From: Evernia prunastri
Taxonomy: Eukaryota; Ascomycota; Lecanoromycetes; Lecanorales; Parmeliaceae
Direction: 5' to 3'
NCBI GenBank assembly: GCA_003184365.1
Contig: NKYR01000001.1
Span: forward strand, 1 to 64,000
DNA: 64,000 nt
This document shows positions 56,310-64,000 of the stretch, one piece after another (positions within the stretch are counted from its first letter, which is position 1; the number at the start of each line of letters is the position of its first letter). The translations under genes and the position numbers were made by a program. Below the pieces are notes generated by a model. It was not told where the DNA came from and did no database searches. It was given only the letters and a program-made list of their open reading frames with translations.

Positions 56310-57550
56310 TCAAGGCTCATTCGAGCCCACCAATGCGGAATTACTTGGTCCGCGACCGGCCTCCAGATCGCTTTTCTTGGCCAATGTTTCATTGCCGTCT
56401 GTGTATCCTCGGGTGCCTACGCTTATTCCCCAAGCTCTCGACATGCTTCTGGGTCCCCAACTCCATCCTGCACCCCGTCTGATGGGTAGATGATACATCC
56501 TGAAACTAATGTAAGAGATGACAATGCCCATTGACGAGCCAAAAATGATGTCAAATCCATGGTGTCTGAAATCCGAAAAGCGTGTCGATGCGACATAAGC
56601 AGGAATCGAGATACAAATCAGTGGTAAGATCAACAGATAGGTCGGAGGAGCCGCCGCCTGCTCACGCAGAGGTACTAATGTGCTCCTGGCGGATGCGATC
56701 ATATCCTTTTTTGAGTGGTCGGAGTCACCACCGAGGTCATTCTGATCATAACCACTGACATCCCGTCTTGAAGATTCGTAAGTGTATGGGAGTAGATAAG
56801 GAATAGTGACGGAGAATTTAGAGCAGAGGAAAAGGGTTAGGTAGAACATGCCAGCCCAAGAGACTAGACAGAGCAATGTTAGCCCAGGAATAACAGGCAG
56901 TAAACGGACTTACAAGAAGAATGCCCACTAGGAAAGCTTGCGAACCCATCATTTAGCTTTGACTTGTCAGGTTGTCGGCAAGCCGTGGAAGAGATCAAAA
57001 GGTTCCATAGTGGTAGCTGGCTCCCATCGCCACCTAGAGCGTACTGCTGCACAGTCGCGGGATCCAGATTACACCTCGATAGCAGGTCGGGTCTGGGTCT
57101 GCCAATCACATTTTTGAGCCCTTCAGTGAAAAAGAACGTTGTGGCTAGGGCAAGAGCAAGCCCCATCCAAGCAGTATTCCACTCCCATAATCTTAATCTC
57201 CATATGCGTGATTTTGGTGTTTCCTTTGACATCCCAGACCCTGGAGTGAACACCAGCGTCACGACGGCCGTGATAATAGCCGGTATGACCAATGCGATCG
57301 TGACAAGCAGGCCTGTTGATATCTTTTCATGCTCAACGTATGGGAAGGATATGTCAGGGTCGACGGGGGAGAAGGGTCTGTGATTCGGTTTTTTCTTCCA
57401 AAAGCCTGCACCTACTGCTGCAATGCCACTGTCAAAATGTAGTCAGTAAGAAGTCAAGCGCTGCATTTTGGGAGAAACAAACATGATGACAATCCAATCA
57501 ACGACGTATGAAAGCGTTAGTCGCTTTGATATATGGGATATCGATTCCAT
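56310..57550 (-). CDS. PAP2 lipid phosphate phosphatase (DPP1/LPP-like)
   Basis: Exons 57550-57483, 57428-56914 and 56863-56310 splice in phase to 378 residues. The three phosphatase signature motifs are present in order: KNVIGRPRPD (KxxxxxxRP), FASFPSGHSS (PSGH), and STRFSDFRHHGFDIIFGS (SRxxxxxHxxxD). The first helices (DWIVIIGIAAVGAGF and LLVTIALVIPAIITAVVTLV) match the membrane topology of yeast Dpp1/Lpp1. The enzyme removes phosphate from diacylglycerol pyrophosphate, phosphatidate or related lipids. A Ser/Asp-rich loop after PSGH (VSGYDQNDLGGDSDHSKK) is longer than in yeast. It is divergent from COX19 with a 349-bp shared promoter region. Confidence 0.9.
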
Positions 57551-57899
57551 AGCTGCGATTTATGATGAATAGAGGTATTGTAATTCTAGTGAAGGGAACA
57601 CAACGTGCAGTGTGTCTGTAGTGTAGGAAAGAAGATATTCCATGAGCAGAACAAAGGGGAAAAGTACAAACAATGCTGTACGATGACGAATGCTAATTTT
57701 AGTCTTCTCTAAAGTAATCTCTAAGCACGCGGCTGTCGCGCCAAGCCACCCGGCTGTGGATGCCTTCTGAGGAATAGCACCATAATCACATCCTTACTAA
57801 AAAAAATCGCAAACACACTCTGAAGAGCAGACTGCACTCCGCACCGTGGCAATCTGGCATCGAAGCATCGAAGAGCTGTTCAAGCCTTCGAAAAGGGCG
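57551..57899. promoter_or_regulatory. Divergent promoter region PAP2 / COX19
   Basis: The two start codons face away from each other across 349 bp. No TATA box was recognised. Shared regulation is possible but not shown. Confidence 0.4.
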
Positions 57900-58229
57900 A
57901 TGAGTTTTGGTGGACCCGGTGGAGGTCAGAAATCCGCCAAACCTATCCCACCGGAGCGAGGAAGCTTTCCCCTTGATCATGACGGAGAGTGCAAGCCCAT
58001 CATAGCAGATTACCTCCGATGTTTGCGCCGAGTCAAAGGTACCAACGATCAAGAATGTCGGATGATGGCAAAGGAGTATCTTAAATGTCGCATGGAGAAC
58101 AATCTAATGGCGCCTGATGAAATGAAGAATCTTGGGTTTGCAGAAGAAGACAAGGCAGAAGCTATACCAAATCACGCAGGTGGAGCAACAGCACATAAGG
58201 TCAGGGATGATGGAAAGAAGATATCCTGA
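57900..58229 (+). CDS. COX19: Cytochrome c oxidase assembly protein COX19
   Basis: An intronless frame of 109 residues starts MSFGGPGGGQKSAKPIPPER, the conserved Cox19 N-terminus. The twin CX9C motifs are CKPIIADYLRC and CRMMAKEYLKC, each with nine residues between the cysteines. They form the disulfide-stabilised hairpin of this intermembrane-space copper/redox factor for cytochrome oxidase assembly. The ATG at 57900 is chosen because it begins the family N-terminus. An open frame upstream has only a GTG start. NPR3 begins only 93 bp after its stop on the same strand. Confidence 0.95.
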   Translation: MSFGGPGGGQKSAKPIPPERGSFPLDHDGECKPIIADYLRCLRRVKGTNDQECRMMAKEYLKCRMENNLMAPDEMKNLGFAEEDKAEAIPNHAGGATAHKVRDDGKKIS

Positions 58230-58322
58230 TCTACCTGGCGCTCGTGAAGTTCGCGTGTAATCCCCCTTCCGCACTCTCCTACTGTTGGAGCATTCCGCGT
58301 TTACAGATTCTCCGTCGCCGCG

Positions 58323-60597
58323 ATGACATCCTATCCTCTACCTCCCAATCCTTGCCTCGTTGCCATACTCTTGCTAGTGAAAACGACCTCAGAGCCACGC
58401 ATCATTTTTCATTACCCACCAAAACCGGGTGAAGATAATTCGCATTTCAGAGACATGTTCAAAGAAAGTCCTACGGACGACGATACATCTAGCTCATCCA
58501 GCGATGACGAAAGTCAGGATTCTTCAGCAGAGGTTCCCAACCTAGTTGCGAAAAAGGAAGAGGTCCATACAGGAAAGAGTACTCCAGAAGTGGATGAGAT
58601 TGGCTCGGCATCACCAGAGAAGGGCGATGGGTTGAAAGGAGTCAAAGCGAAGCTACAATGGAACGATTTATTCGGCTATGAATCTAGTGTCTTGTCAAAA
58701 GTGCTATTACCTGCTGTGAGCGGTCATAAGAAGAGGTTTGAAGTTGGCCTGAACGACCAGGTATTTCTTGGCCGCCCGATTTTTGCGAGGCCGGACGGTA
58801 CCTGGAAGAAGCCAAGGAAACCCAGAAGGTCGTCTAGCAAAAGTAATGTGACTGCAGAGAAAGTCAAGGATGTTAGGGAGCAGAACAAGGGTACAAGAGT
58901 AGAGACCTTTGATTATGGAAATAAGGAAGGTGGGACATCGGGCCTGGACATTGGCGTGGAGAGCCAGTCGGACTCACATCGAGATGGAAATATCTCAACG
59001 AAAGAAGAGGCAACCGAGGGCGTGGAAGGTGACCCTGTCGAACAGATACCAGACATAAAGAGCAACAGGATTAGTAAGTCAGACATGCTCCCGCCAAAGA
59101 AGGAAAAGCAGAAGCAATTGGCAATGTTTCATGTCGTCTTCGTGCTCCGCCCGCCACCTCTTGAATATCATCTACGAGTGAAAGAGATGTACGACAATGT
59201 CACCAAGAAACTTTCCAAGGCCATGAAGTGGGAGCAAACCCGCTCGGGTTACGTGGCAAGGGAAGCCGCTGTGATCACATCGTTGACGAAGCATATGGAT
59301 AAATCAAATAGTAAGACGCGTTCATTAACAGTGTGAACTACCGCTTATTTGTCCAGGTGAGAAGCAAAATCTAGCAACGTTATATCACGATGTGATATCG
59401 CGGTCTAGTCTCGCGAAAGCTATAGCAACCCTCTACAACAGTATCACGGCTTTTCAAATCGCCCATATCGCCTTAAGTCCTGCCTTGTCTCTATCTCTGC
59501 AGATCCCGTTTCCCACTTCCATCTCCGTACTCCCAAACGCACTTGCACCACAGCTGCCTGGCCTCTGGCTAACTACCGCCAATTCCATGCCAACAGACGA
59601 CGATGTCCAGGGTAATGGGCCCCAACTAGGGGCACATTTCACTCTCTTGTTATTATCAGACCTTCATTCAATCATAGCAGATATCAATGCAACAGCGTCC
59701 CCCATCTCAGCGCCTCTGACTCATTACCTCCGGGTCACCACATCGACCAAATCCTTCCTACAGATCTCCCAATCCTCAGGCATCCCCCTCACCAACATCC
59801 AATTCCTCGCCTCCCATCTCATATACTGGCGCCGTGCCCGTGCAATCCCACCACTCCACCAACGCGACGTCTACATCGTATCGCCGAACGCCGACATGCG
59901 GAACCTAGCAACCGCATCTCAAAACTTCGCAAAAGCCTTCCCCGCGCTCCCACCACTCTCCAAGATCCTCAACATGCTGTCATTCACCCCGAGGCCATAC
60001 TCAACCCTCATCCCCAGCAAAGACCACAAGCCCACCTACATGGACATCCTGGCCTGGCTGATGCGCGGAGGCTGGGTGACTCAGCTCCGAACATTCGCCT
60101 GGGTGCGGGTACCAGCCCACATCAAAGAAGCCGTGGCCAAGGAGACAGCGCTCAACGCATCCCGCAGGAGCCTAAAATCCTCCGAAGCCGAAAGCGCCTC
60201 CGAAACCTCCGGACCCGACACCGACGCCTCCAGCACCAGCAGCGCAACCATGAGCGTCCCCCCCACATCTCCCGCTTCCCCGTCCCCTGCTTCCAGCACC
60301 CACAACACCCATCCCGGCAGCCCGCAACCCAAACCCACCCAAACCCCCTCTCTGATCCCGAACCCGCGTCTCGCGTCCGCCCTCCCCTCCCGGTACCTCT
60401 CCGCCATCTCCGCCCACGTCCTGAGCACCCAAGGCGCCGACGCCCAGTCCGCTTGGGATAAGTGCGTCACGTATTTCGACGGGCATCATGCCATCGAGAC
60501 GATCCCGGTCCGCGAGGGGTGGAAGCGGAAGAGGGTTGCGGAGTTGATAGCGGGATGGCAGGGGATGGGGCTGTTGGTTAGGGGGAGACATTGGTAG
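58323..60597 (+). CDS. NPR3: NPR3, SEACIT/GATOR1 complex subunit
   Basis: Exon 1 (58323-59310) and exon 2 (59357-60597) join across a 46-nt intron in phase 1 to give 742 residues. The start PNPCLVAILLLVKTTSEPRI is the longin-type N-terminus of Npr3/NPRL3. WNDLFGYESSVLSKVLLPA, then FHVVFVLRPPPLEYHLRVKE, then the TLYHDVISRSSLAKAIATLY helices are diagnostic. The C-terminus carries the winged-helix-like end. A Ser/Asp-rich and Pro/Ser-rich disorder is inserted between them, as usual in fungi. Npr3 with Npr2 and Iml1 inhibits TORC1 through GTPase activation when amino acids are scarce. The HxxLI segments near 'SHLIYWRRARAI' match the NPRL3 core. Confidence 0.93.
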
Positions 60598-60979
60598 GGT
60601 TCGCTAAAGATAGTAAGGGGGCAGAGAGCCCTCGGAGCTCGAAAAAGATTGCTTGTTCAGGCTCAGATGTGGAAGAAGTTCGATGCGGCTGGGTCTTACC
60701 GTCGCGGCTTTTCTGGTGTACGCGGAGAAGCCCCGAGATCTTTTCCCATTTTTGCGTCAGGGATCTATCACCCTCTCATATCGGGGTCTTCGAAGGGGTT
60801 ACTTGGTCTATATGATCATTTCCATGGATCTCTAGACAAGGCCAGTCATAGTCGGATTCTCTACTCTACCAATAGCTTCATCCTACACGAAGTGGCATTG
60901 ATCGTTCTCTATCTATAGACATGACACATGAACCCACCATCCGTCCATCCATCCACCTACCCGGATGCGTGCTTGAAAA
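60598..60979. terminator. Convergent 3' region between NPR3 and SGT2
   Basis: Both genes end into this 382-bp region. It should hold both polyadenylation sites, but no consensus signal could be assigned with confidence. Confidence 0.35.
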
Positions 60980-62283
60980 TCATGATCCCCTTCCCGCGCC
61001 TCTACCTCCACCCATCATATTACGTGCCCTGCATAATTGTCAATAATCCATACCAACACCATCGACAAGAGCAAGGAGGTGTTCAAAACTCACATCTCAG
61101 CAATATTCGGATCGTTCATCATGCTCGCCAGATCCGGCATTCCGCCTCCTCCCCCGCTACCCGCGGCACCTCCCCTCCCTGCACCAGCACCCGCGCCTCC
61201 TGCCCCGGCACCGCCTCCACCACCACCACCGAGGCCGAACCGCTCCGCCATGCCTCTTAATTGCGGGTTATTCATGAGCCCCTGCAGCGCCTCAGGGTTG
61301 CTCATGAGATTCTGCGCCATGTTCGCGAACATGGGGTTGCTCATCAGGCTTCCCAGATCTGGCATGCCGCCTCCGCCTCCGCCGCCGCCACCGCCGCCGC
61401 CCAGCATGCCCGCCAGGGCACCGAGATCCGGCATGCCACCTCCCCCTCCTCCCCCGGCAGTCGCGGCACCTCTCGCACTGGTACCATCATCTACATCTTC
61501 TTCCAGCTCCCCAGCCTCCTTCTCCCTCTCCAACTCGTCGACCTTCTCCTTCGCCGTCTTGAACCCCTTCTTCATCGCCTCGCTGCCCCCGTTCCCCTCG
61601 TACTCGATGCCCTTGCCGTAAGCCTCCATGCTGCCCCTCGCGTCCCCGAGCACGAAGCGCGCCAGCCCCAGCCGCGACCAGGCCTTCGTGTACTTCGGGT
61701 CGGCGGCGACGGCCATTTCGGCGTCGGTGCAGGCCTCGGTGTGCTTGTGGGAGGCGCTGTAGGCGGCGGCGCGGTTGGAGAGGTAGATTGGGTTCGTCGG
61801 GGAGATGGCGATGGCTTTGGAGTAGAGGTCGATGGCGGCGGCGTGGTCTTTGCGCGCCATGGCGGCGTTGCCTTGGGATTTGAAGAGCTCGGATTCAGGG
61901 GTCGTGGAGGATACGGCGGGTGCTGATTTGGGTGTCGCGCCGGTTGTGCTGCTGCTGCTGCTGCTACTTGCTGCTGCGCCTCCGGTGGTGTCTTTGCCTT
62001 TGAGCTTTTCGTAGACACCGTAGATGCTCAATAGCGATTGCGAGCCGATGGCGTCTGTCATGTGGGATTTGTTGGAGGGGTCAACGTGAAAGGTGTCGGC
62101 GATGCAAGAGGTGGCTACTTCTATGCTCTCGGTATCTTCGGGTGTGAGGGTGCCATCTGTGAGGGAGGTGGAGAGGAAATCGATTATAGCGAGGGCGAGA
62201 CGTTTTTTGGTGTCGAGGGTGGACGCCTAGACAGCAGGGTTAATGGTAGGACTATGAGAGAGTTGGCAGGTCATGCTTACCAT
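60980..62283 (-). CDS. SGT2: SGT2, TPR co-chaperone of the GET pathway
   Basis: Three exons are proposed. Exon 1 supplies only the ATG (62283-62281), followed directly by GTAAGC. Exon 2 is 62226-61094 and exon 3 is 61028-60980. Spliced, they give 394 residues. STLDTKKRLALAIIDFL is the N-terminal SGTA/Sgt2 homodimerisation domain. The TPR block follows (FKSQGNAAMARKDHAAAIDL, then YLSNRAAAYSASHKHTEACT and AWSRLGLARFVLGDARGSM). The Gly/Met-rich C-terminus (GGGMPDLGSLMSNPMFANMA, then LMNNPQLRGMAERF) binds hydrophobic tail anchors. The last exon restores MARNMMGGG. Sgt2 hands tail-anchored proteins to Get4/Get5/Get3. Poly-Gly runs are longer than in yeast. Confidence 0.93.
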
Positions 62284-62847
62284 GGTGGCGCTGGGAAATA
62301 GTGGATCGTTCAAGAGCTTTATTACGTTTCCGGAAGTCTAACAACGTTGGGTATGTTGGTAGATTGTTGTAGTCGTGGATGAAGGTGTGGTGTTCACAGT
62401 GAGCGCATCGCAGAAAGTTGGCGAAGAGGACCTAGGGCAGTGGGGCCCTGCGTCTTTGATTCTGCCGGTATTTAACCGACCGCAGTTAGTGTATTTATCT
62501 ACGAGTCTAAAGCACGAAGTACCTTACTCTTCACAACCCTCGAAAGTCACAAAACCACATAAGATGTTATGAAGTCAGACTAGAGTCAGTGATTTGTCGA
62601 TGCCGCGAATTCGATCACGTTGCAGGTCTGTGATGCCTGAAAGGGTCATCGAGGCACCGGTTTGATATCTTTACGCTGAGCCTGTGAGCTACGACCGCTC
62701 ACATATATTAAGGCCTTTGAGGACGATGATTTCTGTTCACGTTCTAATGGCAAGATGATGAAGTTTGGGCCCACTCATAACATCCGTCATGTAGACTTTT
62801 GCCTCTGCGCATCATGTTTAACTGCTTGCTTGGACCCCCATGGCCAT
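62284..62847. other. Spacer, promoter of SGT2
   Basis: No gene supported between SGT2 and the partial gene at the right edge. The sequence before the ATG reads GCCACC, a good initiation context. Confidence 0.4.
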
Positions 62848-64000
62848 TCAATTCTCTGCTACATCGGCGATGGCCGATGTACTCTCATCCGACAAGCTTG
62901 CCAGCTCAAGGCCTACATATTTCGGGTCCACACCTGTTACACTCACAAATATCCCTTTGGCTCTATCGAGTACAGAAATACCCCCAAACCCTTCCTCCCT
63001 TCCGGAAATGCATTTCAGCATGATTTCTAGCGCCCAGTATACCATCGTCAGCAAGGGGATCGTATCTGAAATTGACAGTTCTGATTTGGTATCCATCATC
63101 ATATAGCAACTCTTGTTATTCTGCACGAATGGCATCTTGATGCCGCCAGTCGGTTCCGTAGTGAAGAGCTGAGGAGCCAAGACCTTTGGATCCCTGAGAA
63201 GTACCGTAGCGGCATCGGTACAGTCCTGCATGACTATCTTCTGAGCTGCGGGCATGCCAGACCTGATGCAACTCGCCGATGGGCCGAACCTATTGCCGCC
63301 TTCTAAAATCTTGGTACTGTTGCCCGAGCGCTGAACCAGGCTGGCTGGCTTGGTACCGTTGTATTTGTGAGAAACCGAGGAGTGCGTGTTGTTTTTCGAT
63401 AATAATGCAGGAATCGCGCTGGATGGTGACGGGACCATTGTACCGGATGCCAACTTAAGGATCCTACCATTTCCGGGATCCTTGGAGTCAAAACCGCTGA
63501 GACCCACATAAAACTTGTCTTCAACCGTTCCAATATCGGAGACCCCACCTATCGCATACTTGGCCCCCTCTACACATTGCTCCGCGATCCTGTGCGCCGC
63601 AAAGGCCACGTCAAGGTACCGGAAGCGATCACGAACGGTGACCTTATCTCCGAGATTTCTGATGAAAATTGCGCATTGGCCATAGATCCAGTGGTTATTG
63701 TCTCCTTCCGAGAGGTCGATATCATCAGCATCTGTGTAACCAAAGGTTTGCTCCTTCATCGGGTTTGGCAATCTTAGGATTATTTCATTTATTATGAAAT
63801 CGCAATCTGAGGGAATGGCGGGCTTCAGGCGGTGTACTACCGCAGGATCGAAGCAGTTGACTGAATACCCACTGCCAGCTCTCAAGTTTTCCGTCATAAT
63901 CAACGAAACCGGATTTTTCTCTGGCAAACTCAGGGATGCTCTATCTTCGAGGGTTTGGGATCCATCGGACGGAAGAGAAGTATCATTTCTCTGGGTTTCC
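62848..64000 (-). CDS. Hypothetical protein, 5' part outside the window
   Basis: An open minus-strand frame ends at 62848 and stays open through the right edge of the window, so the start is missing. At least 384 codons are present. Recognisable features are a Ser/Asn-rich middle (SHKYNGTKPASLVQRSGNST), several cysteines (VNCFDPAV, SDCDFII, EQCVEGA, QDCTDA) and a helix-rich C-terminus (TIPLLTMVYWALEIML, then GISVLDRAKGIFVSV). An ordered block reads NHWIYG..CAIFIRNLGDKV. The cysteines and N-glycosylation-like sites suggest a secreted protein, but this cannot be tested without the N-terminus. Family not recognised. Confidence 0.6.
   Translation of the reverse strand, partial: ETQRNDTSLPSDGSQTLEDRASLSLPEKNPVSLIMTENLRAGSGYSVNCFDPAVVHRLKPAIPSDCDFIINEIILRLPNPMKEQTFGYTDADDIDLSEGDNNHWIYGQCAIFIRNLGDKVTVRDRFRYLDVAFAAHRIAEQCVEGAKYAIGGVSDIGTVEDKFYVGLSGFDSKDPGNGRILKLASGTMVPSPSSAIPALLSKNNTHSSVSHKYNGTKPASLVQRSGNSTKILEGGNRFGPSASCIRSGMPAAQKIVMQDCTDAATVLLRDPKVLAPQLFTTEPTGGIKMPFVQNNKSCYMMMDTKSELSISDTIPLLTMVYWALEIMLKCISGREEGFGGISVLDRAKGIFVSVTGVDPKYVGLELASLSDESTSAIADVAEN

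Noticed and set aside
60172..60591. Long minus-strand ORFs opposite the NPR3 C-terminus
   Set aside because: No motif, and the Pro/Ser-rich plus strand explains their openness.
61200..61460. GC-rich proline/glycine repeat tract as an independent plus-strand gene
   Set aside because: It is the antisense of the Gly/Met-rich C-terminal half of SGT2.
1..64000. CRISPR array, rRNA gene or bacterial operon
   Set aside because: No regularly spaced palindromic repeats with unique spacers, no rRNA-like sequence, and the spliced gene structure is eukaryotic.

Overview
The window comes from the nuclear genome of a filamentous ascomycete (Pezizomycotina). Introns are short (about 45-105 nt) with GT...AG ends and CTGA/CTAA-type branch sites. 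The telomere unit is TTAGGG. The gene content is typical of that group: fungal F-box proteins, a NACHT/ankyrin-type STAND relative, a CorA-like protein, a feruloyl esterase, COX19, NPR3 and SGT2. I cannot fix the genus from sequence alone. A plant-associated Leotiomycete or Dothideomycete would fit, but that is inference.

Region 1 (1-5.8 kb) looks subtelomeric: gene debris, an NmrA-like reductase gene, the C-terminal remnant of a pogo/Fot1-type transposase, and a protein-kinase-like gene cut off by 25 perfect TTAGGG units with one ambiguous base (N) at the end. The G-rich strand runs rightwards, so the sequence to the left behaves like a chromosome right end. The DNA continues beyond it with a broken minus-strand ORF. 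The point is therefore an interstitial telomere from fusion or repair, or an assembly join.

Region 2 (5.8-19 kb) is accessory: a six-exon F-box gene, a degenerate 101-bp tandem repeat, a secreted Ser/Pro/Thr-linker protein, a decayed membrane-anchored gene, and a secreted relative of metallopeptidases without a zinc motif.

Region 3 (19.5-29 kb) holds two large tandem paralogues of a family I do not recognise. They share an acidic N-terminus, a conserved basic core, a Q/N/Y/G-rich disordered tail, two identical intron positions with an equal-length 78-nt exon, and clusters of the octamer GTGTCAAC upstream of both. This is the best candidate for something undescribed.

Region 4 (30-44 kb) holds an orphan small gene, an F-box-like (2EXR-type) protein, and a run of secreted or surface proteins: feruloyl esterase, a two-domain Cys protein, a GPI-type Ser/Thr-rich wall protein, a frame-broken PAF-acetylhydrolase-like gene and a small secreted Cys protein.

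Region 5 (44-53 kb) holds a STAND-like N-terminal/ankyrin gene with two compensating frame breaks, a hypothetical protein, a CorA-like protein with a 9-nt microexon, and a 675-bp inverted-repeat element.

Region 6 (53-64 kb) is conserved housekeeping: an OST-alpha/TMEM184 family transporter, a PAP2 lipid phosphatase divergent from COX19, NPR3 (SEACIT/GATOR1) and SGT2 (GET pathway), then a hypothetical gene running off the right edge.

Several genes carry single-base frame breaks. Some will be real decay and some may be draft-sequence errors. RNA or read evidence is needed to tell them apart.
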